64,000 nt of DNA from Prolixibacter denitrificans (GCF_003014495.1 NZ_PYGC01000001.1:792426-856425), one strand, 5' to 3'; shown: positions 43,178 to 52,246, counted from the first letter of the stretch. The notes: a model not told the origin generated them from the sequence alone. A program made the numbers and translations.

Positions 43178-43771
43178 CTAATTTAATACAAATCTTGAAC
43201 CCATTTCCTGCGTCATGGACTCAATTTGAATTTGTAACGTTAAAAAGTTGGTCAGGTTACGCTCGAAATGTTCTGGCAATTGATCGTCGATGAAGCTGAA
43301 TTTCTGATTGGATGGTATTTTCAACCGGGCTGCCAATTCGAAAATATTGTTGTCAACCAATGGCTCTGGTTCCTTCCCCTCGTCACGCATCAACATAAAC
43401 CGATGATACAGCAATAACAACCGGGGACCAGGCTTTGTATCTTCAAAATGGAGCAACTCCACATTTCCTTCCATGTACAATTTCGATGGCGAACTGCTTC
43501 GGGTCAGAAAATTGACTAACTCCACTACTTTTACCACAATATCCATTTCACCGTTTTCGGTTTGGTTCTTCACCGTTTCAATCCGAACCAGACAGCCGCG
43601 ATCCTGTGCTTCGCCATTTAACACATACGGAATTCCAAACATTTGATGCGACTCCATGACATCATTCACCAAGTGCTTATAGCGCTCCTCGAAAATATGG
43701 AGCTCAAACTCCTCTCCCGGGAATGCAAATACACTCAACGGAAATATGGGATATGTCTGAATATCGTTCAT
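43178..43771 (-). CDS. LON substrate-binding-domain protein
   Basis: A 197-residue protein matching the N-terminal substrate-binding domain of Lon (PUA-like), without ATPase or protease parts. It begins IQTYPIFPLSVFAFPGEEF, followed by LHIFEERYKHLVNDVM, which are the usual first motifs. Stand-alone LON-domain proteins are widespread and of unclear function. It lies 38 bases upstream of the metalloprotease gene on the same strand. A shared transcript is possible, but no functional link is evident. Confidence 0.85.
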   Translation of the reverse strand: MNDIQTYPIFPLSVFAFPGEEFELHIFEERYKHLVNDVMESHQMFGIPYVLNGEAQDRGCLVRIETVKNQTENGEMDIVVKVVELVNFLTRSSSPSKLYMEGNVELLHFEDTKPGPRLLLLYHRFMLMRDEGKEPEPLVDNNIFELAARLKIPSNQKFSFIDDQLPEHFERNLTNFLTLQIQIESMTQEMGSRFVLN

Positions 43772-44089
43772 GTCAAATGCGGTTCTTCATTTTTATAAAC
43801 AAAATGACATTGCAAAGGTTGAATTTCACCTTCTTCCTGTAGCATTCAGCACAAGTGTTCAACGCAAATCCGAAGAAGAAAATTCAATTTCAGCGAACTC
43901 ACAACTTCTTCTGCGTTGTAAACAAAAACGTATTTTCAGCCCTAAAATTGTCATCAAAAGTCAATTACTCTTTCTGTATTACCTAAAAAATATTTACTCC
44001 CGCTTTTTTACTCAAGAAAATGCTGGAACATGTATATTTGTCTAAACCGGAAATTTTCCGGAAGCGTTACCACTCCTAATTTGATAAAA
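43772..44089. other. divergent intergenic region before the GH32 gene
   Basis: About 318 bases between divergent genes. The GH32 promoter box lies near its right end. No convincing gene, RNA or repeat is seen in the rest. Confidence 0.5.
44033..44040 (+). promoter_or_regulatory. -7 promoter box of the GH32 gene
   Basis: TATATTTG (TAnnTTTG), 49 bases before the chosen ATG at 44090. It rules out the in-frame start at 44030, which would lie upstream of the transcript start. Confidence 0.6.
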
Positions 44090-45532
44090 ATGACAAAGTT
44101 CCTTAGCATGTGTGCATTAGTTATCGGCATCTTATTGTTGACTTCCGGAAGACCGGTAAAGACGTATGACGAATTGTACCGACCTCAGTTTCATTTCTCT
44201 CCTGAGAAAAACTGGATGAACGACCCCGATGGATTAGTTTACTACGATGGTGAATATCACCTGTTTTACCAATACAACCCAAACGGGAACGAATGGGGCT
44301 ATATGCATTGGGGGCATGCTGTCAGCACCGACTTGGTTCATTGGAAAAATCTTCCTATAGCCATTTACCCCGACAACGATTCGAAGGATAAAGTAAAATG
44401 CACCGCCTGGTCCGGCTCGGCTATTGTCGACAAAAACAATGTAACCGGCCTACAGGAAGGAAACTACAAAACCTTACTGGCATTTTACACCAGCCGTGGA
44501 TGCGGTCAACGTTTGGCCTACAGCAACGACAAAGGACGTACCTGGAAAAAATATGCTGACAATCCTATTATTCCGGAAGCGCCGGGAGAAGAAACCCGCG
44601 ATCCGAAAGTCTTTTGGTACGAGCCGGGCAAAACCTTTGTCATGGTTCTCTACCGTATGCCCGGAGCCGATAAAAAGAAAGAAGGAATTTCCATTTACAA
44701 CTCCACTGACCTGATCCACTGGACTTTCGAAAGTCATGTAACCGGTTACTACGAATGCCCCGATCTTTTCGCCCTGCCCTTGGATGGCGACAGCACCAAG
44801 ATGAAATGGGCGCTCCTGGGCGGCGATGGCTCATACATGTTGGGCAAATTTGATGGAAAGCACTTCACTCCTGAGTCAGGGAAAAAGGTACTTGACTACG
44901 GAAAAAATTTCTATGCCACACAAACCTGGTCCAATACGCCGAACGGCAAAAGAATTCAAATTGCCTGGATGAGGGAAAGCAAATATCCCGGCATGCCTTT
45001 CACCGGACAAATGTCGTTCCCTACTGTGCTTTCGCTGAAATCGACAACCGAGGGACCACGCATTGTCAGAACGCCGGTCAAGGAAATTTCCTCCCTTTAC
45101 GGGAAGAAAATGGATAAAACCGACAAGAACATCATCCCGGGCCTGAAGAACAACAACCTTCTCAGTGGAATACGCAGTGAATCCTTCCGCATCACCGGTG
45201 TATTCGATGTCAAAACATCCAATGCGTTCGGAATTACCGTCAGAAAATCGCGGAAAGAACCGGGAACGCAGATTGCTTACGATGTAAGTAACCAAGTACT
45301 GACCTGTTTGGGTTCGAAAATGCCATTGGCTCCCATTGACAACAAAATCAAACTGGATATTCTGGTCGATCGGGCATCGATCGAAATCTTTGCCAACAAT
45401 GGTGAAAAAGTCATCACCGACAATTTCACTCCTGCCGAAAAAGCGGATGATATGGAACTATGGACGCGCGGTGGTGAAATCATGGTTGATTCACTGGAGG
45501 TACATGAAATAAAATCCATTTGGAAAGAATAA
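44090..45532 (+). CDS. GH32 family fructan hydrolase (levanase/inulinase type)
   Basis: A 480-residue exported beta-fructosidase that should release fructose from levan, inulin or sucrose-like substrates. From the ATG at 44090 there is a hydrophobic signal (FLSMCALVIGILLLTSG, about 4-20). All three GH32 blocks are present: NWMNDPDG (41-48, nucleophile Asp45), TRDPKVFW (169-176, transition-state Asp171) and YECPDLF (221-227, acid/base Glu222). The C-terminal beta-sandwich follows (about 340-480). A PHP-family phosphatase gene begins 12 bases downstream and probably shares the transcript. No susCD or fructokinase is adjacent. Confidence 0.93.
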   Translation: MTKFLSMCALVIGILLLTSGRPVKTYDELYRPQFHFSPEKNWMNDPDGLVYYDGEYHLFYQYNPNGNEWGYMHWGHAVSTDLVHWKNLPIAIYPDNDSKDKVKCTAWSGSAIVDKNNVTGLQEGNYKTLLAFYTSRGCGQRLAYSNDKGRTWKKYADNPIIPEAPGEETRDPKVFWYEPGKTFVMVLYRMPGADKKKEGISIYNSTDLIHWTFESHVTGYYECPDLFALPLDGDSTKMKWALLGGDGSYMLGKFDGKHFTPESGKKVLDYGKNFYATQTWSNTPNGKRIQIAWMRESKYPGMPFTGQMSFPTVLSLKSTTEGPRIVRTPVKEISSLYGKKMDKTDKNIIPGLKNNNLLSGIRSESFRITGVFDVKTSNAFGITVRKSRKEPGTQIAYDVSNQVLTCLGSKMPLAPIDNKIKLDILVDRASIEIFANNGEKVITDNFTPAEKADDMELWTRGGEIMVDSLEVHEIKSIWKE

Positions 45533-45544
45533 CTCAATCTTAAC

Positions 45545-46333
45545 ATGATGACGAGCCGCTTCGATTACCATATGCACACTCTCCTGTCCGACGGCAAGAA
45601 CAGCCACGAGGAAATGGTGGAAGCGGCAATTAAAAAAGGATTTTCAGAAATCGGATTTACTGACCATTTCTGTATCAAACAGCCATGTGCATGGGCAATG
45701 GGAGCAGACGGTCTGGAGCCAATGCTGAAGAAACTGGATGCCTTACGGGAAAAATACCAGGGTCAAATTCAGATTCTTTTCGGCGTTGAAGTAGATTATT
45801 TCCCTGACAAGGAAGAAGAAATTGCAAAGGAACTAGCGCAATATCCGTTTGACTACGTACTTGGTTCCGTTCACTTTCTGGACAACTGGAATTATGATTC
45901 AGACCGCAGCCGGTACGGAGAGTTCAGCAACGATTACCTCTACCGTTGGTATTTTGCTGAGCTGCAAAAAGCTGCTTTATCAGGTCTTTTTGACACCATG
46001 GCCCATCCCGATTTGATTAAGAAATTCAGGGTTTGGCCCGAGAGCAAACAAAACGGACTTTTTAAGAAAACAGCAAAAGCATTCGCCCAATCGGGAGTTG
46101 CATTTGAAGTCAATACGAGTGGAATCGATCGCCCTTGTGGCGAATTCTTTCCCGGAAAGGAATTTCTTAAGGAGTTATACAAAGCGAATGTCCCGGTCAC
46201 TCTGGGTTCCGATTCTCACAAGGCAGAGCAAATCGGACGCTATTTTGATGATGCCCGAATCATGCTCAGAGAGCTGGGCTACCGTAATTTAATACGCTAT
46301 CAGAAACGACAAAGGATTGAAGAACCGCTATAA
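45545..46333 (+). CDS. PHP-domain phosphatase (histidinol-phosphatase-like)
   Basis: A 262-residue metal-dependent phosphoesterase of the PHP superfamily. FDYHMHTLLSDGKNS (about 5-19) contains the first metal ligands; GFTDH, GVEVDYFPD, LGSVHF, AHPDL and LGSDSHK supply the remaining conserved His/Asp ligands. The layout matches HisK-type histidinol-phosphate phosphatases, but the gene is not near other his genes. It follows the GH32 gene by 12 bases, so its real substrate may be another sugar or metabolite phosphate. The two adjacent Met codons at the start leave a one-codon ambiguity. Confidence 0.85.
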   Translation: MMTSRFDYHMHTLLSDGKNSHEEMVEAAIKKGFSEIGFTDHFCIKQPCAWAMGADGLEPMLKKLDALREKYQGQIQILFGVEVDYFPDKEEEIAKELAQYPFDYVLGSVHFLDNWNYDSDRSRYGEFSNDYLYRWYFAELQKAALSGLFDTMAHPDLIKKFRVWPESKQNGLFKKTAKAFAQSGVAFEVNTSGIDRPCGEFFPGKEFLKELYKANVPVTLGSDSHKAEQIGRYFDDARIMLRELGYRNLIRYQKRQRIEEPL

Positions 46334-46335
46334 AC

Positions 46336-46367
46336 AAAAAGTCCCGGCTACAACCGGGACTTTTTTT
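46336..46367. terminator. bidirectional terminator between the PHP and OmpA genes
   Basis: Stem GTCCCGG / CCGGGAC with CTACAA loop, flanked by A-run and T-run, between convergent genes. Confidence 0.9.
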
Positions 46368-46378
46368 AATCTCATCGA

Positions 46379-47338
46379 TCAATTCGACAGTAGCTTATAC
46401 AATTCGGTCAAATCGGGCGTCAAAATAATTTCTGTACGCCGGTTCTTCTGACGTGCTTCCGGTGTATTTCGCGGATCGACCGGAACATATTTGCTTCGGC
46501 CGGCAGCTGTAATTCGCTTCGGATTGATGTTGGCATCCTGCAAAAGTATTTTAGTAACAGCCGTTGCCCGCATCACGCTCAGGTCCCAGTTGTCCTTTAT
46601 CGCCCCGGCTCCCCGCAACGGAACATCGTCTGTATGTCCTTCCACCAACACATTGATATCCGGATTAGCAGCCAATACCTGGGCAATTTTCTTCAACGCC
46701 TGTCGCCCCTGCTGACCAACGGCATATTTCCCCGACTGGAACAACAACTTCTCCGCCATCGAAACATAAACCTGACCATTTTTCTCGGTAACGTTTATCC
46801 CCAGTTTTTTGTACCCGGTCAACGCATCCAGCATCTTCTGTTTCAAGTCTTTTACCGCTTTGTCTTTTCTTGCCAGAAGGTCCTCCAGATGTTGCAACCG
46901 CTGATTTTTTTCCGCCAGTTTCTTTTCTCTTGCATCCAAATCAGCTCTCGCCGATTCAAGATTCGTCAACAACCGCGAAATCTCATCACTGCTCCCTGAT
47001 TTTACAGCAGAAATCTGCTTCTCTAAATCAGCGTTGGTGTCCTGTAACCGCTTCACTTCGCGTGCCAGATTGTCCCGCTCATCTTTCAGTGAACTTCGTT
47101 CGGCTTGCATCTTTTTCATTTCAGCCTCCAGCTGATCGGCCTTCGAACCGGCTTCGTTCGCCTTGGCCTCCATATCCTGAAGCTTCTGCTTTAACAGCAA
47201 CTGGCTGTCCTCACACTCATCTAATTTACCTTTTACCCGGTTAAACTCACTGGTTGAGACACATGAAGGCAACATGAAAATCGTCAATAATGTGCCCAGC
47301 AGCATAACACGAAAGTTTCTCATATCTATCCTTGTCAT
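46379..47338 (-). CDS. OmpA-family lipoprotein with coiled coil
   Basis: A 319-residue envelope lipoprotein. The signal LLGTLLTIFMLPSC gives the lipobox Cys. Residues about 35-165 are a long charged coiled coil rich in Lys, Glu, Leu and Ala heptads. The last ~120 residues are an OmpA peptidoglycan-binding domain with NPDINVLVEGHTDDVP and ITAAGRSKYVPVDP, and the closing NRRTEIIL motif. It should link the outer membrane to peptidoglycan. An ATG five codons in (47323) is an equally good start. Confidence 0.9.
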   Translation of the reverse strand: MTRIDMRNFRVMLLGTLLTIFMLPSCVSTSEFNRVKGKLDECEDSQLLLKQKLQDMEAKANEAGSKADQLEAEMKKMQAERSSLKDERDNLAREVKRLQDTNADLEKQISAVKSGSSDEISRLLTNLESARADLDAREKKLAEKNQRLQHLEDLLARKDKAVKDLKQKMLDALTGYKKLGINVTEKNGQVYVSMAEKLLFQSGKYAVGQQGRQALKKIAQVLAANPDINVLVEGHTDDVPLRGAGAIKDNWDLSVMRATAVTKILLQDANINPKRITAAGRSKYVPVDPRNTPEARQKNRRTEIILTPDLTELYKLLSN

Positions 47339-47441
47339 ATATTTGTATTATCAAATCGTCGAAGTAAAAATAATGAAAGACCATGCACTTAACAAACAAG
47401 TAGTGCATCTGCTTCGTATATCCTGAATAGGGATTAATTTA

Positions 47442-47449
47442 TAACTTTG
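47442..47449 (+). promoter_or_regulatory. -7 promoter box of dxs
   Basis: TAACTTTG (TAnnTTTG), 39 bases before the ATG at 47488. A TTG at 47455 in the same frame would lie at the expected transcript start, so it is rejected as the start codon. Confidence 0.55.
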
Positions 47450-47487
47450 TTCCGTTGGAAAATCATATAACGATAGTGTCTCAGTTC

Positions 47488-49395
47488 ATGGCAGAAGCGC
47501 AAACTCAGCTTCTGGAAAAAATTGAATATCCGGCAGATCTGCGCAAATTAAGCGAGAAGGAACTTCCCGATCTTTGCACGGAACTGCGCAATTATATTAT
47601 TCGGGAGGTCTCATCCAATCCCGGACACTTTGGAGCCAGTCTGGGAGTGATTGAGTTGACGGTGGCTCTTCATTACGTATACCAAACACCTTACGACCAA
47701 CTGGTTTGGGACGTAGGTCATCAGGCGTACGGCCATAAAATCTTAACAGGAAGAAGGAAAAAATTCCATACCAACAGACGAATGGGTGGCATCAGTGGTT
47801 TCCCGAAAATTGCTGAAAGCGAATTTGATTCATTTGGAGTCGGCCACTCGTCCACCTCCATTTCGGCAGCGCTTGGTTTGATGTTGGCCGCCAAAATAAA
47901 AGGCGAAGCCGATCGTAAAGTAGTGGCCGTTATCGGTGATGGAGCAATGACCGGCGGAATGGCTTTCGAAGGCTTGAACAATGCTGCTACCAGTAATTCA
48001 GATATCCTGGTTATTCTGAACGATAACAACATGGCCATCGATCCGGCCGTAGGAGGTCTGAATAACTACCTGGTCCAGATGCAAACTTCGCCGGCCTATA
48101 ACCGGCTGAAGAGTGACGTGTGGAAAATTCTGGGAAAACTGAACAAAGTAGGTCCTAAAGCTCGCCAGGTGTTGCAACAGCATCAGCATGCACTGAAGTC
48201 GGTTTTGTTGCGGAACAGCAACCTGTTTGAATCGTTCGGATTCCGATACTTCGGACCAGTCGACGGACACGATGTGAATGCCATGGTAAAAATCCTGGCC
48301 GATTTGCGCAACATCGAAGGCCCGAAACTTCTGCACGTTATCACGAAAAAAGGCAAAGGATTTGCTCCGGCCGAACAGAACGCCACCAAATGGCACGCTG
48401 CTCCCGGAAAATTCGATATTCGTACAGGCGAAGTGTTTGTTGATTTACCATTAAAACCATCGCCACCGAAATATCAGGATGTTTTCGGTAAAACCATTGT
48501 GGAACTGGCCGAAAAGAATGAAAAAATTACCGCCATCACTCCTGCGATGCCTACTGGTTCGTCATTGAATTGGATGATGGAAAAATTTCCCGAACGAACT
48601 TTCGATGTAGGAATTGCGGAGCAACATGCCGTTACTTTTGCAGCCGGACTGGCAGCCAATAACCTGGTTCCGTTCTGTAATATATACTCTTCGTTCATGC
48701 AGCGTTCGTACGACCAAATTATTCATGATGTGGCGCTGCAAAAACTGAACGTCGTTTTATGCCTCGACCGGGCCGGCCTGGTTGGCGCCGATGGTGCCAC
48801 TCATCACGGCGTATTCGATCTCGCTTATCTTAGAAATATACCGAACATGACGGTTTCGGCACCAATGGACGAAATCGAAATGCGGAACCTGATGTACACG
48901 GCTCAACTTCCTGATAAGGGGCCGTTCTCCATACGTTTCCCACGGGGCAAAGGAATCCACCTGGAATGGGAACTTCCACTCAGCGAAATCCCGGTAGGAA
49001 AAAGCAGAGAGATTGCGAACGGAAAAGATATCGCCGTACTGAGTATCGGTCACCCTGGCAATTTTGCTAAAGAAGCGACCGAAGAACTCAGCAAAGAAGG
49101 TGTTTCGGTGCAACATTACGACATGCGCTTTGTGAAACCGCTCGATACCGAAACTCTGGATTCAGTCATGAAGCATTTCGACAAAATCATCACGGTTGAA
49201 GACGGTGTGATTAACGGCGGATTCGGCAGTGCGGTGATGGAGTACCTGTTTGAAAACGGATATCAGGGCCGGATAAAACGTTTGGGAATTCCCGACCGGT
49301 TTATCGACCAGGGTTCGCCGGAAGAACTTTACCGCGAATGTGGTTTTGACAGTGACGGAATTTGCCGCGAAGTCCGCAAGATGATGAAAGGATAA
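47488..49395 (+). CDS. dxs: 1-deoxy-D-xylulose-5-phosphate synthase
   Basis: A 635-residue thiamine-diphosphate enzyme that joins pyruvate and glyceraldehyde 3-phosphate, the entry step of the MEP isoprenoid pathway. Recognised parts are HFGASLGVIELTVALHYV, VWDVGHQAYGHKIL, the TPP motif GDGAMTGGMAFEGLNN ... NDNNM, AEQHAVTFAAGLA in the pyrimidine domain, and the C-terminal transketolase domain with EDGVINGGFGSAV. Full length. The start at 47488 is set by the promoter box upstream. A polyprenyl synthase gene 7 kb downstream belongs to the same general pathway. Confidence 0.97.
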   Translation: MAEAQTQLLEKIEYPADLRKLSEKELPDLCTELRNYIIREVSSNPGHFGASLGVIELTVALHYVYQTPYDQLVWDVGHQAYGHKILTGRRKKFHTNRRMGGISGFPKIAESEFDSFGVGHSSTSISAALGLMLAAKIKGEADRKVVAVIGDGAMTGGMAFEGLNNAATSNSDILVILNDNNMAIDPAVGGLNNYLVQMQTSPAYNRLKSDVWKILGKLNKVGPKARQVLQQHQHALKSVLLRNSNLFESFGFRYFGPVDGHDVNAMVKILADLRNIEGPKLLHVITKKGKGFAPAEQNATKWHAAPGKFDIRTGEVFVDLPLKPSPPKYQDVFGKTIVELAEKNEKITAITPAMPTGSSLNWMMEKFPERTFDVGIAEQHAVTFAAGLAANNLVPFCNIYSSFMQRSYDQIIHDVALQKLNVVLCLDRAGLVGADGATHHGVFDLAYLRNIPNMTVSAPMDEIEMRNLMYTAQLPDKGPFSIRFPRGKGIHLEWELPLSEIPVGKSREIANGKDIAVLSIGHPGNFAKEATEELSKEGVSVQHYDMRFVKPLDTETLDSVMKHFDKIITVEDGVINGGFGSAVMEYLFENGYQGRIKRLGIPDRFIDQGSPEELYRECGFDSDGICREVRKMMKG

Positions 49396-49474
49396 CGGCT
49401 TTTTCGAAAGCAATCCGGAAGTTCCTTTCTGATATTCTTTTCGGCTGAAAAACCGATTCTTATCAGGAAATTTC

Positions 49475-49482
49475 TATCTTCG
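49475..49482 (+). promoter_or_regulatory. possible -7 box of the histidine kinase gene
   Basis: TATCTTCG differs from TAnnTTTG by one base and lies 23 bases before the TTG start at 49506. The same octamer precedes the tRNA-Asn pair (1802-1809). Confidence 0.3.
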
Positions 49483-49505
49483 GAGCACACTGTAAAACTA
49501 ACACC

Positions 49506-50699
49506 TTGTTTCAATTTTTCAGCAACCGGAATTTTAAAGGAGTACTACTGGGCTTTGCTTTTCTTATCAGCATCGGTACGTTTATCTATACCAAAACATT
49601 AGTCGATAAGCTAAAGCAGGAGGAACATCGGAAAGTAGAATTGTGGGCTCAGGCAACGCACCGCCTGGCAGAATCGCATAATTCTTCGGGAGACGAACTG
49701 GCTTTTACCTTTGATGTAGTGGAAAACAACCAAACGGTTCCCATCATCGTCACCAACCAGAATGATAGTATTCTCTACGACCGGAACCTGGAAATTGCCG
49801 ACGGCCCGGGCAAGCAGCAAAAACTGCGACAGGTACTGGCCAACATGAAAAAGCAGTATCCGCCCATCGTTATTCCTATTTCATCTGGCAAAAAAAATCT
49901 TATTTACTATAGTAACTCCGTTTTGTTGAAGAAGCTCCGGTACTATCCGCTGGTTCAACTTCTCATCCTCATCCTGTTCATCCTGGTTGCTTACATCGCG
50001 TTTAGCGCTTCGCGTGTGTCCGAACAAAACCGCGTTTGGGTAGGTATGGCCAAGGAGACAGCCCATCAATTGGGAACGCCCATCTCCTCAATGATGGCCT
50101 GGGTGGAACTGCTGCGCATGCAAAATGTGGATGAATCAATCGTGTCAGAAATCGCCAAGGACACCGAACGACTCAACCGGATTACCGAACGCTTCTCGAA
50201 AATCGGATCTGCTCCGGAATTGACCGAAACTAACGTAGTTGAAGTACTGGCCAACTCGATTGAATATCTCGAGAAGAGAAGCCCTAAACGGATTCTGTTC
50301 ACTTCAAATTTTAATCCTTTCCAGGAAATTATGATTCCGCTGAATACTTCGCTTTTTTCCTGGGTAATCGAAAATCTGTGCAAAAACGCTATCGATGCGA
50401 TTGAAGGAAAAGGGGAAATCAATGTTTCGCTGTATGTAGCCCCGGAGGAACTTTACATTGATGTGAGTGATACAGGAAAAGGGATTCCGAAAACCAGTTT
50501 CAGAGAGGTTTTCCGCCCGGGGTACACGACAAAGAAAAGAGGCTGGGGACTAGGACTATCACTGGCTAAGCGCATTATCGAAAATTACCACAACGGACAC
50601 ATATCTGTCAAACACTCGGAGATAAACAAAGGAACCACGTTCCGTATCGTTCTTCACTCCGACGAAAACCTGACCGAGAAAATCACTCAACCTGTTTAA
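49506..50699 (+). CDS. membrane sensor histidine kinase
   Basis: A 397-residue kinase with two membrane helices (about 11-29 and 147-168) enclosing a ~115-residue extracytoplasmic sensor domain of unknown type. There is no HAMP domain. The H-box ETAHQLGTPISS has the phosphoacceptor His187, followed by the N-box (NLCKNAIDAI), G1 (DTGKGIP), F (FRPGYTTK) and G2 (GWGLGLSLAKRI). It should phosphorylate a response regulator, but none is adjacent, so the partner is encoded elsewhere. Start is TTG; the next in-frame Met falls within the sensor domain. Confidence 0.88.
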   Translation: MFQFFSNRNFKGVLLGFAFLISIGTFIYTKTLVDKLKQEEHRKVELWAQATHRLAESHNSSGDELAFTFDVVENNQTVPIIVTNQNDSILYDRNLEIADGPGKQQKLRQVLANMKKQYPPIVIPISSGKKNLIYYSNSVLLKKLRYYPLVQLLILILFILVAYIAFSASRVSEQNRVWVGMAKETAHQLGTPISSMMAWVELLRMQNVDESIVSEIAKDTERLNRITERFSKIGSAPELTETNVVEVLANSIEYLEKRSPKRILFTSNFNPFQEIMIPLNTSLFSWVIENLCKNAIDAIEGKGEINVSLYVAPEELYIDVSDTGKGIPKTSFREVFRPGYTTKKRGWGLGLSLAKRIIENYHNGHISVKHSEINKGTTFRIVLHSDENLTEKITQPV

Positions 50700-50752
50700 T
50701 ATTAAGAATTTCAAAATTATCAGGTTTTTTTCTGTGGTATATTAAAAATTTA

Positions 50753-50760
50753 TACTTTTG
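50753..50760 (+). promoter_or_regulatory. -7 promoter box of the DUF177-rpmF unit
   Basis: TACTTTTG (TAnnTTTG), 21 bases before the GTG start at 50782, with a T-tract in the -33 region. Confidence 0.6.
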
Positions 50761-50781
50761 CAAAGCTAAAAAAGGAAGGTT

Positions 50782-51312
50782 GTGAAATACCTGAAAAACT
50801 ATATTATTCCTTTCTCCGGATTGAAGGAGGGAAAACATCAGTTCCAGTTTGAAGCTGGCGAGCGCTTTTTCAGGGAGTTTGAAGAGTCGGAGATTGAAAG
50901 AGGTGAAGTGAATATCGAGGTAGAACTCGAAAAACGGACAACCTACTTATCGCTTGGCTTTAAATTAACTGGAAGCGTTCAGTTAATCTGCGACCGGTGC
51001 CTGGACAATTACGACCAGCCGCTGGACAGCGATTTTAAGCTCTACGTGAAGTTCAGCGAAGAACCGCAGGTAGATGATGACGAAGTGATGTATCTCCACC
51101 CGAATGATCATCAGGTAGAGATTGGTCACTTGATATATGAATTTATTGTTCTGAGCTTACCGGCACGACATGTTCATCCGGATGATGAAAACGGCGAAAG
51201 CACTTGTGACCCGGATATGCTGGATAAGCTCGATGAATACGATCATCCCGGAGACGGCGATGAACCCATCGATCCGAGATGGAATGATTTGAAAAAGATT
51301 ATTGGTAACTAA
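50782..51312 (+). CDS. DUF177 (YceD-type) protein
   Basis: A 176-residue acidic protein of the DUF177/YceD family, almost always encoded next to rpmF. LICDRCLDNYDQPL (about 71-84) holds the conserved CxxC pair. The family is linked to ribosome or 23S rRNA biogenesis in plants and bacteria, but the exact role is not settled. The GTG start at 50782 follows a purine-rich GGAAGG stretch. rpmF starts 16 bases downstream. Confidence 0.88.
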   Translation: MKYLKNYIIPFSGLKEGKHQFQFEAGERFFREFEESEIERGEVNIEVELEKRTTYLSLGFKLTGSVQLICDRCLDNYDQPLDSDFKLYVKFSEEPQVDDDEVMYLHPNDHQVEIGHLIYEFIVLSLPARHVHPDDENGESTCDPDMLDKLDEYDHPGDGDEPIDPRWNDLKKIIGN

Positions 51313-51328
51313 GTAAAGTTGATTTAAA

Positions 51329-51514
51329 ATGGCACATCCGAAACACAAAACGTCGAAAACGAGAAGGGATAAGCGCAGAACGCATTATAAAGCAACTCCT
51401 GCTACCATGGCAACTTGTTCAAACTGCGGTGCTACTGTGAAGTATCACACCGTATGTAATGAGTGCGGCCACTACAGGGGTAAACTCGTTATTGAAAAAG
51501 AAATTACTGTTTGA
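51329..51514 (+). CDS. rpmF: 50S ribosomal protein L32
   Basis: A 61-residue ribosomal protein, with start AHPKHKTSKTRRDKRR typical of L32. It carries two CxxC zinc-ribbon halves (Cys30, Cys33, Cys43, Cys46). It shares a transcript with DUF177 and ends before a strong terminator. In many bacteria plsX and fabH follow rpmF; here they do not. Confidence 0.97.
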   Translation: MAHPKHKTSKTRRDKRRTHYKATPATMATCSNCGATVKYHTVCNECGHYRGKLVIEKEITV

Positions 51515-51567
51515 TTTCCATAGCAGAAAGAAAATTCTTTCTGTCTATTTGGTTTTTTCATGGCTTT

Positions 51568-51606
51568 AAAAAGGCTTTTCTGTGCTCAGAAAGGCCTTTT
51601 TATTTT
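51568..51606 (+). terminator. terminator of the DUF177-rpmF unit
   Basis: A 15-bp stem with one mismatch (AAAAAGGC ... GGCCTTTTT, loop TGCT), followed by T-rich sequence. Confidence 0.85.
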
Positions 51607-51767
51607 TACACCCGTCGTGTTCTCCATCCTTCATTTTATTGATAAATACCTGCCTCCCTTTCGATTTTTAGAAGAATACTGTTCACGAACAGTTTCAAAA
51701 CTTATTGGCTTTTATTATCTTCATCGGCTAAAGTCAAGACAAATTGTTTACGTTAAAACCGAAGAAA

Positions 51768-52190
51768 ATGGCAAAACCCATCATCCAAAACGAAGTGAAA
51801 GCACTGAACACGATTGCAAAAGATACCATGATTAAAGGGGATATCAAATCGGATGGTGATATTCGAATCGACGGTGCACTGGAGGGGAACCTGGAATGCA
51901 AAGGTCGGGTAGTACTCGGTCCCGATGCCAAGGTAAAAGGAACCGTTCGTTGCCGTTTAGCCGATATTATGGGGAATCTTGAAGGGGAAATTTTTGCTTC
52001 GGAACTGATGACATTGAAAAACACAGCCGTTATCAACGGCGACCTGACCATGGGCAAATTATCGGTTGAGCCGGGAGCTCAGTTTACCGGTAAATGTTCA
52101 ATGGGAAGTGCTGGCTCTGGTTCAGCATCAGCTCCGAAAGCTCAGTCTGCTCCGGTACAACCGGAAGCCAAGCCGAAAGAAAACAAGTAA
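51768..52190 (+). CDS. bactofilin
   Basis: A 140-residue cytoskeletal protein. The central bactofilin (DUF583) beta-helix, about residues 15-105, begins NTIAKDTMIKGDIKSDGDI. It repeats short strands such as GALEGNLECKGRVVLG and NGDLTMGKLSVEPGAQFTG. The tail is rich in Ala, Pro, Ser and Lys. Bactofilins polymerise without nucleotide and scaffold cell-shape or polysaccharide machinery. The ATG at 51768 starts the conserved MAKPIIQNEV; an upstream TTG in frame is less likely. Confidence 0.9.
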   Translation: MAKPIIQNEVKALNTIAKDTMIKGDIKSDGDIRIDGALEGNLECKGRVVLGPDAKVKGTVRCRLADIMGNLEGEIFASELMTLKNTAVINGDLTMGKLSVEPGAQFTGKCSMGSAGSGSASAPKAQSAPVQPEAKPKENK

Positions 52191-52213
52191 AGGCTGCTTT
52201 CACAAAGAAATTG

Positions 52214-52243
52214 AATCCCTGGAATTACTTCCGGGGATTTTAT
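52214..52243 (+). terminator. terminator of the bactofilin gene
   Basis: Eleven-bp stem AATCCCTGGAA / TTCCGGGGATT (one wobble), loop TTAC, short T-run. It sits at the 3' end of the convergent Na/Pi gene. Confidence 0.75.
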
Positions 52244-52246
52244 TTA

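Noticed and set aside
43770..44045. 91-residue frame between the LON-domain gene and GH32
   Set aside because: It overlaps both the LON gene start and the GH32 promoter box, and its composition is not protein-like.
51560..51835. 91-residue frame across the rpmF terminator
   Set aside because: It starts before a strong terminator and overlaps the start of bactofilin in another frame.
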